From Cytidiella melzeri (taxonomy: Eukaryota > Basidiomycota > Agaricomycetes > Polyporales > Irpicaceae), in the NCBI GenBank assembly GCA_022592445.1, contig JABYQR010000195.1:1-64000 (forward strand): a stretch of DNA of 64,000 nucleotides. The letters run 5' to 3'. Shown here one piece after another: positions 9,278-20,401 of this stretch. Numbering within the stretch: the first letter of the stretch is position 1; each line of letters begins with the position of its first letter. A program made the translations under genes and the position numbers. Under the pieces are notes generated by a model, which was not told the origin of the DNA, made no database searches, and was given only the letters and a program-made list of their open reading frames with translations.

Positions 9278-10446
9278 ATGGACGAGCTGAGCCATGAAAC
9301 CGCGACGAAGCTTCAGATCCTTCGTAGCCTCTTATCTTCACTTCCCCACTCTATTCCAGATGGTAGAGATTATTACGGCTTCGAAGGATTCACCCCCAGT
9401 CGCGCCGCAGTCGATGACTATGGTGAGGAAGGAGCGCTCAATCATGCTATGGAGATCGCGTTCTGCCCTCGAGGGTGTCAGAAAGATGTCATTGTTTTCA
9501 AGGAGCAAGGTCCGGGGCTTGTAGCAATTGTCTCGACACTTGAGAAATACCTCACCCGTTTTCCGATGTCCGCGATTTTGCTCAAGTGGGTTGACGACCT
9601 GACTGAGGCTGCCAAGGCTGCAATAGGTGCAGAAAGCATGCCAGACTCGGACTTGGTAAGTCATTATAATGTCATGACAGTACGAGTACTCACAAGTGGC
9701 CACTGTTCGATGGCAACGGTTCTCAGATCATGTTCAAGTTGGACTGCGATCAGCCTCACGTTGACGGACTGGAAAACTCCGCGTCGTGGCAGCAGTCAGC
9801 ATTTGATGTACTTGGAACGTATACACCCGAGCCAAATAGCGCAACACAGAAAACTGCGGGATACAAACAATCAGTCCCGAGCGACAGCCGTCAGCACGAA
9901 CATCGAAAAGAGACACGTACCGCGAAGAAGGCAAAAAACAACCACGAAATGTTCGTGTCAAGCATCATGGAGCGCTATATCGACTGTGATCCTCCTGCAA
10001 AAGGAAAAGGCGGTTGGAAGGCGGAGCCACTCTTGGACAAGGTTTCCCGGCGCACAAAGCTGGCTAACCCTCCTGAGGGCGATGACGGTACGAAGACATA
10101 TTGGCGCTGCAGAGGAGCTGAGAACGGCTGTGTAGCATATTGGTCAGGTATTCGTCAGGCCCATCGTGTTTTCAAACATGCAGCGGATTGCTCGCACCTT
10201 TCACCAGAGCTCAGGCAGGAGGTCAACGAGTATCAAGCCTCGAAATTGGCAACAACGCAGCTAAAGAATTTGAAGTGCGAAGTGTTGTTATCATCTGAGT
10301 CTTCCACTGTTGCGGATCTGCAAATCACCGACTCGGACAAGACTAAACTTGTTGAACCTCGAAAAGCCGGGCAGCTATCTGTTAATGGACTTTTGCGGCG
10401 CTACTCATGGACTTCGCCCCTATCAGACACTCTTTTGTCTCCTGTA
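9278..10446 (+). pseudogene. hAT transposase, 5' part
   Basis: Start chosen at the ATG at 9,278 (MDELSHETATK). A 71-nt intron (9,656-9,726, GTAAGT...CTCAG) joins DSDL to IMFKLDCDQ. Further on is a Cys/His cluster (WRCRGAENGC ... HRVFKHAADC, around 10,105-10,195) that fits a BED-type zinc finger. The frame then runs to about 10,446, where the truncated LTR of element C begins. In hAT transposases about 50-60 residues normally lie between this point and the RTTLVDTHIP-like block that resumes at 18,044; here they are mostly missing, so hAT sequence was lost at the left edge of C. The rest of the protein appears sound, so the element may have been active until C landed. Confidence 0.8.
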
Positions 10447-10972
10447 TGCAGCAGTATATATAAACTTCAGGGACCTGCGCACAGACCATGTTGAGGGCAG
10501 GCTTTGCAAGAAGCCGTGTGAACAAAGAACAAAAGAACTACCTAAAGGAGAACAATAGCTATTGTCTAGACCTTGCCAAGAACTCTACCCGTGAGAGAAT
10601 CTATCTAAAAGGAGACCAACTATTGTATTCCATTCCCACACCTGTGAGAACATCCTTCCATAAAGAGAACAATAAGGAAAGAACAAAAGGAGTTCATGTG
10701 GACGTCATTTATAACATCAAACCCTAGCTATGGGCTGAACCATGTGTCTGTAGCCATGTGGTCTTACTTAAGCTAAGTCACATGCCAGTGTGACGTAGTA
10801 GCAAGTAATGTGACCGTGTGGAGCATCTAAGCCACGTGATACGGGCGCTTAATAGACGTGAAGAGGGAGTTTATGCAGAGAAGGTTGCAATTGAGCTGCA
10901 GCCCGGAGTTTTATAGATAAAAACAAGAGGTAAATTGCGAAAATTAAGGGCTAGTCAGGCCATCCATGACAT
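10447..10972 (-). mobile_element. 3' LTR of chromovirus C, truncated
   Basis: Minus-strand family B LTR beginning TGTCATGG at 10,972, preceded on that strand by a purine run (AGGAGGGGGG) that fits the polypurine tract. It matches 17,518-18,043 closely but stops abruptly at about 10,447, lacking some 230 bp of R/U5. No TSD pairs with the right side (CTCTC at 18,044). A deletion removed the outer LTR end together with part of the hAT gene. An antisense 79-codon frame (10,488-10,727) lies inside. Confidence 0.88.
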
Positions 10973-11136
10973 TACCCCCCTCCTAAAATCGAGCGTCCTC
11001 GTGAAGCATCACTGTGCTGTGGTGATAGAGGTCTTCTACCCGTCTACAGGGATTCAGCAGAATCGCCCCGATTGTCTAGTCAGAAGGATGCTAGGAAGTT
11101 CCTCCCCTTCTGGTGTTGTTGACTCGACGTTACCCG

Positions 11137-14100
11137 TCAGTGTGATGTTCTTGAGATATCCAGACCGATGTGTTTGCCTTCATCCCAGCTAAGATCGTAT
11201 GTAGATGGATAGATCGTGCAAAGGAAAGCGGGGTCGGTCTGGGTATTGAATTCCCGAAAGTGCGAGCGGAGATCCGCGAAGAGTGAAGCTTTGATGACCC
11301 AGGGCGCTCCGGGGTTTGCTTTGTAGAAGTCGTCAATCGCTTCTTGACTATTCTCGAGGTTTTCTACTGGTTCCCAGCTATTGTGTCCGTCTGAATACCC
11401 TTCGCATTTGACTAGGAATTGTAGCTTCTTCCATCGTCCGTGTAGCCTGCTGTCTAGCACTTTCTCAACAATGTACTGCTCTTCTCCTTCTATGACAATA
11501 GGATCAGGAGGTGGAGGTACGTCTTTGCCGTTGTCGTGCCAGGGACTTAGATGGTTGATGTGGAAGACGGGGTGGATTCGGAGATAGCTGGGTAGATCGA
11601 GTTTGTAATCGAGATCGCCAATGCGTTCGATGACCTTGTACGGGCCGAGTTGTCGAGGACCGAGTTTAGGGGTAGCCTGGTGGATCTGGACGTTCTTAGC
11701 GTTTAGCCAGACCATGTCCCCTACTTGGAAGACGCGTGGAGAACGCTTCTCAGACTCGTAGAGTTGCTTCATCTTTTCTTTGCTTAGACGAAGAGCTGCT
11801 TCGGTCTCCTTTCGTACTCGAGCCATATTATCGAGGCGCTCATTGAGTGAAGGGATATTGCTTCGCTTGCCGACTGGTATGGTGAAGTCAGGGCGATATC
11901 CGTAGATGACTTCAAACGGCGTTTGGGAGTTACCCGCATGTACTTGCGAGTTGAGTGCAAACTCAGCCGCTGGCAGATGATCGACCCAGTCGTCTTGTCG
12001 TTGCTGACAGAATAGACGCAGGTATTGTTCGATATCCTGGTTTTTGCGTTCGACTTTGCCATTTCCTTGCGGATAATAGGCGGTCGTAAAACCAGTCTCT
12101 ATGCCTAAGCGGTGATAGAGCACACGCATGAAGCGCGCTGCAAACTGGGGTCCTCGGTCAGAGAACACCTTCTTGGAAATGCCGTGAAGTCGGAATACTT
12201 CTTTGTAATGTAGATCGGCAATCCCCTCAGCGTTAACCTTAGTGGTCGTAGGGATGATGTGCGTTTGATCGGAATAATGGTCGACGTAGACCGCAATCGA
12301 ATCAAATCCCTTAGAGGGTGGCAGCTGAGTGATGAGATCCACTCCGATGTGTTCCCAAGGTCCGGCCGGAGTTTCCTGAGGCTGTAGTACTGCTTTAGGG
12401 TGTGGAGCTGACTTGTAGCGTTGGCAGCAATCACAACCTAGTACGTAAGTCTTGACGAAAGCATTCATCTTTGGCCACCAATAGTGTCGTGAGACTAGCT
12501 CTATGGTGCCGTGTTTGCCCGGATGACCAGCCGTGGGTGTGTCATGGCAAGATTTGATGATTTCGTGACGGAGCTCTTTGTTATTAGGGATGTAGAGTTT
12601 CCCCTTGTAATAGAGGAGCCCGTCACTCTCTTCCCATTCGAGTAAACCACCGACAAGTTTGCGAGGACCCTTCTTGCGAAGGGTAGCAAGAGCTTGTGCA
12701 ACTTCTGCTTCTTGCTCCGTACATTCTCGGATCTTTGATCGAGTGGAGAAGCAGTGACAAGTGCACTAGTAGCGAGGATACGGAAGTGTTCCGGTTTTAG
12801 TACCACCTGATCCTTGTTGTCTTCTTTGTCCGTGACAGCGTGGGAGTGAAGACGAGAGAGTGGATCAGCGTGTATCATGGTACTACCGGGCTTGTGTACC
12901 AACACGAAGTCGAAGTCAGCCAAAAGTAATGACCAACGTGCTTGACGTCGAGTGAGGTGTTGCGCAGTCTTCCAGTACTGCAGGTTTGCGTGATCTGTCC
13001 AGATCTCAAACGGTTCCTTAAGCCCCTCAAGGTAGTGGCGCCAATCTTTGAGAGCTTCGGTGATGGCTAACATCTCCCGATCAAAGATTTTGTAGTTACG
13101 TTCTGCTTCAGTCATAGATGCGGACCGGTAGGCGATAGGGTGGTAGAATCCATCTTCCTTTGATTTCTGGGAGATGATCCACCGGTCGCATAGCCCGAGG
13201 CATCGACTTCTAGACATGTAGGGAGTTAAGGGTCCCAGACTGCCAAGATAGGCTTAGTGGTAAAGGCCTTCTTTAGCATTGTGAAGGCAGTCTGCTGTGC
13301 TGGACCCCAGACGAACGTACGTCCTTCTTAGTCAGGTCGTGTAGAGGCCGTGCGTGCTTTGAGAAGTCTTGAATGAAGCGGCGGTAGAAGTTGGCAAACC
13401 CAATGAATCCTCTGACTTCTTTGAGGTTCTTGGGTGTGGGCCACGTAGAAACTGCTTGGACTTTGACAGGGTCCATAGCTACTTCGCCAGCGCGAATGAT
13501 CAACCCGAGGTACTCGATCTCAGATTTCTCAAACTCGCACTTTTCCGGACGAAGATACAGATCGTGTTGCTGAAGTCGCTCGAGGACTTCATGAACAACC
13601 TTGCGGTGCTCTGTCAGGTTGTTACTCCAGATTAAGATGTCATCTAGATAGACAGCCACCTTGCCCTCGGCCACGAGGTGGCGAAGATGTTGTCCATCAG
13701 AGCTTGGAAGGTAGCGGGTGAGTTCGTGAGACCGAAGAACATGACTTTAGGTTCGAAGAGTCCTCGGTTGGTAACGAAAGCCGCTTTGTACTCATCTCCT
13801 TCTTTGATGCGGACATTGTGATATCCCCAACGAACATCGAACTTGGTGAAGATCTTTGCACCTTTGAGCTTGTTGATAATGTCGGTAGCAAGCGGTAGTG
13901 GGTAACAATTTTTACCAGTGATGTCGTTGAGTTTGCGGTAGTCCTGAATAAGTCGGAGTTTGTTGTCCTTCTTTTTGATGAAAAAGACCGGAGAAGCCAT
14001 TGGAGACTTAGAAGGCGTAATGTAACCTTTTGACAGGTTCTCCTGAATGAACTTGTCAAGCTCGGCTTGTTCGTTCAGGGGCATAGGATAAACTTTCGAT

Positions 14101-14933
14101 TTGATGTCTCAGGAGCGTCTGGTTTGAGATCAATCGAATGGTCCCAGGGCTGATGCTGGGGTAGCCGATTAGACTCTTCCTCAGAGAAGACTTTAGCGTG
14201 TCTGTGGTACTCTGATGGAACGATGTCTTCGAAGGAGCGCTGAGCTTTAGCTTCGTTTGCTTCGGCAGCAAGCTTAGTAGAGTAGGTGAAGCCGGCCATA
14301 CACCAGACTTCGTCAGTGGTGTCTTGGATGATACCGGCTTTAACCCACTGCCTACGTTCTTTGCGATTACCATCAACCTTCTGGAAAGGTTGTTGGAGAT
14401 TCTTCCGAGCCGCTCGGAATTGTCATTTCTCCTTTTTCCCAGTTGACGGTAGGGTTTACGCGCTTGAGCCACGGTAGCCCAAGAATGACGTCTTCTGGAC
14501 CTAAGTCCGTGACGAGAAACTCTGCCTTTTCCGTGTGATCTCCGACTGTGAGTGTAAGGCGAACGAAGTGTGTTAATCCGCCAGCTTTATTCTTAGTTCC
14601 GTCAATGTTATGCAATGAGATAACCCTTTCGAGCGGGTGCTGAATAATCTTATGCTTCTTGACGAACTGGTGGCTGATGAATAAAGCCGTAGCTCCTGAA
14701 TCGATCATAGCAGGAACGCGAATGCTTCTATTCAGACCTTTAACTAGTACATGTACACGGAAATGAGATGATAACCATCTAGCGACGATATAGTACACGA
14801 GGAGATAGTAGACGACGGGCATGGAGTGACGTTGTACACGAGGAAGACGAGGCAGAAGACGAAGACGACAAAGGAGACAAGGACAGGGTATTGGGGGACT
14901 CGCAGCTGCGGCTGTGTCACGAGTCCGCTTCAA
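11137..14933 (-). pseudogene. Pol of chromovirus C (PR-RT-RNase H-IN-chromodomain)
   Basis: Read on the minus strand, pol opens at 14,933, overlapping the gag stop by four bases in the -1 frame. Domains in order: aspartic protease (PAMIDSGATALFIS near 14,700; VTDLGPEDVILGLPWL), RT (GYITPSKSPMASPVFFIKKKD near 13,980; YLDDILIWSNN near 13,640), RNase H (FDREMLAITEALKDWRHYLEG, then the DHANLQYW region), zinc-binding integrase (CDCCQRY near 12,430; GVDLITQLPP; FSDRGPQFAARFM; PQGNGKVERKNQDIEQYL) and a chromodomain (EEQYIVEKVLDSR ... FLVKCEGYSDGHNSWEP near 11,350-11,480). The integrase frame (11,137-12,468) is intact, but the reading frame changes by single bases near 14,460, 14,300, 14,090, 13,670 and 13,215. 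These are indels, not C-to-T stops, so some could be assembly errors. Confidence 0.88.
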
Positions 14934-16170
14934 AAAACCGCATTGATTTTGGCTGCCATCTCATCCATTTGCTTTTTCTGGATGTCCAGCATGTCCTTGA
15001 GAGCAGCAATCTTAGCATCCTTGTCACTGGATGCGTCTTGCTTCGGTGCAGTAGTGGTCGACGAGGTCGACGAGGTCGCAGCGACTTTTTGTCCCTTAGG
15101 GACGCCTTGAAGCCGTTTCAGGCAAACTGCCCCCCAGTGACCGGTACCACCACAGTGATTGCAAACCGGGTCATCAGGGTGCTTTGAGTCCCTCTTCTTG
15201 TGGTTCTCGGATCCACAAACCGAGCAGCGCTTGCTCATCTCCTTCTTCCATTTCTGGAAGATCTCCTGTTTGCCCAGACCCGCAAAGAGCGAGTCAAACG
15301 AGGCAGAGAACGGGAGGCGTCGATCTCCATAGCGTTGGGATCGCGGAACGCCTGCTGATGGGACTTGCCATGCCCTGACGAGCTGTCCACCATGACCTTG
15401 CCGGTGCTGTTGCGGAGGTTGGCAAGTTGGCATCGACCGCTTGCATTGGTCTTTGAGTGCGTCATAGGTGCGGCGCGGGTTTGGAAGTACGAGACACGTT
15501 GCAAGTACTCAGTGCTCAAGCTCGACTTGAGACGATCGAAGAGGTCCTGCTGGCTCCAGCCAGTGCGAGGGGCCCAAGTCTCAAACTCGGAGATGTGGGC
15601 GGCAAAGGTCTTGTTGCCTTGCTTCATGTTAGCTATTTTGTCTTAGCCTCCATGACAGCGTCTATTGGCTCAAATTTGGCTTTGAAAGCCTCGATAAACG
15701 TATCCCAGCTTTGCCAAAAGCTGGTTTGCTACTGGCCAGCTCCTCAATGTGAGGGCGAGCCCAGTCGGCAGCGTCGTCCTGCATGAATGACAGGGCGCTG
15801 GTGATGAGTTTGTGAGGATCGAAGATCCTCGCGCCATTGTTGTCCACCCGGACCTGGCCTTGCGCGTCTTGCTGGAAGAACGCTTTTCCTTGATTTTGCG
15901 CCCATACTATGAACGCGTGGCGGAAGAGCCGGGCTTCCGACGATGTTTTCCCCTTGAAGGAGACTGGTTTCTCGACGATGCTTCTTTCCCGAGAAACGTG
16001 GGTAGCAGCGGCAACCGCCGGTGCCTGTGCAGCTGCAAGTGCAGCCACTGATTGGTAAGGTCAACCATCCTTTGTGTCAGGACGCCCAACATATTTAGGA
16101 CGTCTTGCTGGCTCAGGTTGGCGACTGGGGCAGCTGGGGCAGCAGGGGCAGCAGGCTGGTTGGGATCCAT
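14930..16170 (-). pseudogene. Gag of chromovirus C
   Basis: ATG at 16,170 begins MDPNQ with an Ala/Pro-rich lead, then SQQDVLNMLGVLTQRMVDLTNQ, the capsid-like region (AFIVWAQNQGKAFFQQD, GARIFDPHKLITSALSFMQDDAADW) and a C-terminal zinc knuckle CNHCGGTGHWGAVC (C-x2-C-x4-H-x4-C) preceded by CSVCGSENHKKR. The last residues, predicted coiled coil (KDMLDIQKKQMDEMAAK), end in AVF with TTT TGA. Frame changes near 16,045, 15,665 and 15,430 break the frame relative to element B. As in F1, the stop follows a T-run and pol is open in the -1 frame. Confidence 0.82.
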
Positions 16171-16410
16171 GTCTTCTTGGGTGATGAGACGACGATTTTC
16201 TTCGGTCGGAGTCTGGTGATGCTCGAAATATTCGCTGTTGACCGCTTCTGTTGGGTCTGCCTGAGTGTACCGATTTGGGCACGGTTGTTCGTCACACTCG
16301 TAGAATATGCCTTCGTAGAAGTGATCGTCTGTGATGCTCTCGAATCAAAGAAGTGTATGCAATTTTCACAAGGAAGACTGGACGACGTGATGGGCAAACT
16401 ATGGATCTAT

Positions 16411-17151
16411 CTAAATCCACTCGAAGTAGCTATCGTTGTTAACTACGTTGAGCTGGGCAAGAACTTTGCTGTAGTTCTTACGAAGCTGTTTAAACGAGAC
16501 CTTCCCTATTGCTTTGCAACCCCAGTCCAGGAGTTGCCACTCGCGGTCGGCTGTGACGGGTGCGAGCTCGTCAAGTCGGTTAAGGAAACGATTGACCTTG
16601 TTGACGAGGTGGAGTAGCGCGCGACAATGGTCGGGGTCTGCGCAGTTGAGAAGTTCTTGTAGCTCTGTGAGAGCTTGTAGTCGGGTGCGAACAGCTGTGA
16701 GTTCTGGCCTAAAGATGCCGACGAGGTCAACCGGTGATAGCTTCTTGAAGTCTATCAATACCGGTTTGGGTGCAGCGGGAGCGGGAGTGGGCGGGGGAAG
16801 CTTGGCTAGTCGCTCAGCGAGAGTCGGCTTGTGAGTCTGTTGCTCAGCTAAGGTGCGGTCACGCTCCTCAGCTGCTCGTTCTCCGTATGCTCGTGCGGAG
16901 GCGCGAAGTTGTCGGTTTTCCTTGTAAGAGGGGACGGTGAGGGTGATGCCTTTGACAGGCGGCTTCTTGGACACGTACTTCGCGACAGTGACCAGGTCTT
17001 TGTCAGACCAACGATGAGGTTGACCACTCTTACGCTTTTCAGCGAGAGCGTCAAGGAATGATGATGGAAGAGACCTCTTGAGCTGAGGCTCAGTTGTAGG
17101 GAGGTTCTTGGAAAAACGGGGGCGCGTGTCCTTAGGCACTAGACAACGCAC
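16411..17151 (-). CDS. Accessory ORF upstream of gag, chromovirus C
   Basis: The intact frame of about 246 codons is the best-preserved member of the family also seen in B (7,954-8,635) and F1 (32,621-33,340). Visible blocks: a basic N-terminus with VPKD, SSFLDALAEKRKSGQPHRW, PPVKGITLTVPSYKEN, a Pro-rich hinge after LAERLAKLPPP, DFKKLSPVDLVGIFRPELTA, ALLHLVNKVNRFL, LDWGCKAIGKVSFKQLRKNY and C-terminal DSYFEWI. The middle and end are probably helical. There is no ATG at the start; the frame opens with GTG, and similarity among elements starts just after a pyrimidine-rich TCTAG on the minus strand, so a spliced leader may supply the start codon. It lies between LTR and gag on the same strand. 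Function unknown. Confidence 0.7.
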   Translation of the reverse strand: MRCLVPKDTRPRFSKNLPTTEPQLKRSLPSSFLDALAEKRKSGQPHRWSDKDLVTVAKYVSKKPPVKGITLTVPSYKENRQLRASARAYGERAAEERDRTLAEQQTHKPTLAERLAKLPPPTPAPAAPKPVLIDFKKLSPVDLVGIFRPELTAVRTRLQALTELQELLNCADPDHCRALLHLVNKVNRFLNRLDELAPVTADREWQLLDWGCKAIGKVSFKQLRKNYSKVLAQLNVVNNDSYFEWI

Positions 17152-17285
17152 AGGGGGTAGAAACAGACGACGTAAGTGTAGCTCAACGGTATGAGAAGAC
17201 TGGAGACGTACTCGTCAAACAGGAATAAACTTTTTTAAACGGTGGGAATGGGGGAACCCAGGGTTTCACAACGATCTCGACCTAA

Positions 17286-18043
17286 TGACACGGAGACAAG
17301 GCTCGACGTGACAGACAGGGACACGAAGTGGATATCGACAAGGAGGTGGTGGCAGGCGTGTAGCACAGTGCTCTCACCAGCTATCAGACTTTATACAAGT
17401 TATCTAGCCCAGTAAAGACCAAGTTAGTATTCTTACTACCAGCTATGTAGTACAGAGGGGATTTGCTTACCTAGCCCAGTAAAGACCAAGAGGTCAAGAT
17501 GGGGGCTAGGAGTGTACATGCAGCAGTATATATAGACTTCAGGGACCTGCGCACAGACCATGTTGAGGGCAGGCTTTGCAAGAAGCCGTGTGAACAAAGA
17601 ACAAAAGAACTACCTAAAGGAGAACAATAGCTATTGTCTAGACCTTGCCAAGAACTCTACCCGTGAGAGAATCTATCTAAAAGGAGACCAACTATTGTAT
17701 TCCATTCCCACACCTGTGAGAACATCCTTCCATAAAGAGAACAATAAGGAAAGAACAAAAGGAGTTCATGTGGACGTCATTTATGACATCAAACCCTAGC
17801 TATGGGCTGAGCCATGTGTCTGTAGCCATGTGGTCTTACTTAAGCTAAGTCACATGCCAGTGTGACGTAGTAGCAAGTAATGTGACCGTGTGGAGCGTCT
17901 AAGCCACGTGATACGGGCGCTTAATAGACGTGAAAAGGGAGTTTATGCAGAGAAGGTTGCAACTGAGCTGCAGCCCGGAGTTTTACAGATAAAAACAAGA
18001 GGTAAATTGCGAAAATTAAGGGCTAGTCAGGCCATCCATGACA
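17286..18043 (-). mobile_element. 5' LTR of chromovirus C
   Basis: A 758-bp minus-strand LTR running from TGTCATGG at 18,043 to CTCCGTGTCA at 17,286. It carries the TATATATA box, ATCTTGACCT and the duplicated CTTGGTCTTTACTGGGCTAG with GTAAGC and TACTAAC between the copies (possible intron 17,404-17,470, 67 nt). The sequence just inside (minus strand TTAGGTCGAGATC) equals the leader start of element B. Outside it, the hAT transposase resumes at 18,044. An antisense 79-codon frame lies at 17,560-17,799. Confidence 0.92.
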
Positions 18044-20270
18044 CTCTCGTCGATACTCACATTCCTCGTGAGGCCGGTCAGATACGAAGTGAGGTCTTGA
18101 AGCGCTTGCAAATGCCTGGACATGAAGGTTTCACGTTGTCGTTTGATGGTGGTACAATCCGACGTGTTGATTCCGTCTATACCATCCATATAACAACACC
18201 CGATCGAGATGTGTACTTCTGGGAGGGACACGAAGCATCAGCGCAATCTCACACAGGTGATCATCTTGCTGAAGAGATTATCAAGGTATGTACGGAATTC
18301 ATACTCAATTGTATAATACTCACATGATGCTGCAAGGTTCTGAAGACTATTGGGCCGGAAAGGTTTTGTGGTATTGTATCAGACAATACCGGCAATACAC
18401 GAGTGGCGCGCGCAGCTGTGGTGAAAGAGTACTCCTGGATCATCAACCTTGTCGACGCGCCACATCATCTTCAGTTAATGTTGAAAGATATTGGTAACCT
18501 GCCGTATTTCAAGAAAGTGAGTTTGCCATCATTGCACGAGTAGTTCATCAAATGAGAATTACCTGACTTGTTGTAGACAATTGATTGCTGCCGCCAAACG
18601 GTCAAGTTTTTCCGGAAATCGTCATATGCAAACGCACACTTACGCGAGAGACGTAAGGACCTTAATATCAAGACAGGTCTCACATTGTTCGGAAAGACGC
18701 GTTTCTCAACAGTTTACATCTCCGGCTGCTCACTTCGTACAAACATGCCTGCAATCAAGGCGTTGTGCAATTCAAAAACCGTCAAACTAAAGGTGAGAGT
18801 GTGAAGCCATAGTACAGCAATAGCTTTCGCTCACCTCGGTCTATGTAGGCATTCCATGAGAATTTTGTCGATGGCTTCGCGAATGGTGCATTCAGCGCCA
18901 AGCTAGAAGAACTATTGGTAATATTAGCCCCCGGTGCCAAGGCCACAACGTGCCTTGAATCGACACATTCTACCGTTTCTGATGTGTACGTTTTCTGGCT
19001 TGCAACCCTGGCTGAGCTGCACGACAGAATCACAGACCCTCACATTCCAATGCCCAACGGAGTGCGCGAAGACATTTGGCGCATCGCCAATTTTAGATGG
19101 AAGGCAATGATAGAACAAGCACCCCGTGATGTATACCACACTGGCTTCATCCTCGATCCGCGTGCGTAAACGTTGACCATTCTAACCCGCCGACGTAGCT
19201 CAACTCACATTTTTGATACTAAGGTTATCGAAAATCCGACATTCTTCTTCAGGCCAATGCCAACCCTCTCGCAATTCTGCCTATGAGGCTTGGTCCTTCA
19301 CGGCAAGTACCAGCCTCTACCGCAAACCTTCCAGATTCAGTCCGACGAGCAGGAAGGTTCTTGCTGGATTTGCTACGCATCAAATACAACGACCGCAAAG
19401 CGCCCATTTGCGGACTGAGGGAAGACGTTGCTGTTGAGTTACTAAAGGCCCAGGTCGGCAAATACTACCGAGGTGAGGCACCATTCGATCGTCCTGTAAC
19501 GCCAGAAGAAGGACCACACGAGTGGTGGGAGGAATTGAATCAAGATCGCTCCGAGGTCACTCAGCCTATTGCGGTATGTACATCTATTGCCATCTCACGA
19601 AACATCGGTCGCCTGATCACCTCGCTATGCGCAGCAACTGGCCACATTTGTCATGGGTCTCACGCCAAACTACATGAGCGACGAACGTACAGCGTCGTAC
19701 TTTACATGGCAGAACTCTCACCTTCGTGGCGCACAGAAGGTTTCCACGCTGGTCCGTTTGGCCCAGATCCAGCAGTGGGAGAAGAATGCAGATTCGGTGA
19801 GTGTTATGAATTGATCCCTCACCTTTGTACTTATGCGCACGCAGAGCACACGCAAAGTGAGGCACCCCACAGTCAGGTTCCGCAACCTCAACTTCGCTCT
19901 TCGTATGCAGCAGAATAAGCCCGCGAGAGATCCTAACCGGGATGTTGGGCACGAGGACAGTGAGAGAGCACACGAAGCTGAGAGCGACAGCTCGGCAGAC
20001 AGCGAGGGGGAATTCGATTATGACGGGCTCAACAATGAACATGCAGAAGGCGCAACTAGGGACTTGTGGGGAGCCAGCCGACCAACCCGACAATACGACA
20101 GTGAACCAGGCGATAGGTTTGTTGTCAGCGACGTGGCTGACCTTCAGTCACTCGCACTTCGGGATTTGCTCTCCGATACACCTCTAGTAGTCGCAAAATC
20201 ATCTCAGCCAGTCCCAATTATCCAAAGGGGCCCGCCGCGTAGGTTACAAGAGTCTGACTACACTATGTAG
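18044..20270 (+). pseudogene. hAT transposase, 3' part
   Basis: Continues the gene of 9,278-10,446 after element C: LVDTHIPREAGQIRSEVLKRL, then FDGGTIRR, a likely catalytic-domain Asp block GIVSDNTGNTRVAR, NLVDAPHHLQLMLKDI, the long insertion domain, WRIANFRWKAMIEQAPRDVYHTGFILDPR and the C-terminal hAT dimerisation region (ERTASYFTWQNSHLRGAQKVSTLVRLAQIQQW, with GPHEWWEELN upstream). Introns with GT...AG ends are apparent after EEIIK (18,286), after YFKK (18,516), after VKLK (about 18,791), and further near 19,160-19,250, 19,572-19,630 and 19,798-19,840. The C-terminus is an acidic tail ending at the TAG at 20,268. I saw no stop that these introns do not explain. Confidence 0.8.
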
Positions 20271-20401
20271 AGCATCCAATAAACCTACGTTACTTATGTG
20301 AGTTAATAACCGGTTATTTACAGTATAGAACTAGCACGAGCAGAATTCATAATGTTATTAACGTGAAAAACTACCTCAAAACAGTTTACCCCCGTGCTGT
20401 A

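Larger units (their letters stand above)
8949..20401 (+). mobile_element. hAT-superfamily DNA transposon, itself split by chromovirus C
   Basis: The TIRs are TACAGCACGGGGGTGAACTG on the left and, reverse-complemented, TACAGCACGGGGGTAAACTG on the right. The flanking octamer TTGAGCGC (8,941-8,948 and 20,402-20,409) is the 8-bp TSD expected of hAT elements. Subterminal copies of GTTAATAAC/GTTATTAAC lie at 8,973, 8,987, 9,000, 9,011 and 9,040 on the left and at 20,302 and 20,354 on the right, probable transposase binding sites. Without element C the transposon is about 3.9 kb and carries one transposase gene. It sits in gag of element B. Confidence 0.93.

Noticed and set aside
13215..14470. Frame changes in C pol considered as real programmed frameshifts
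   Set aside because: They fall at five different places inside conserved domains and are single-base indels relative to element B; decay or assembly error is more likely.
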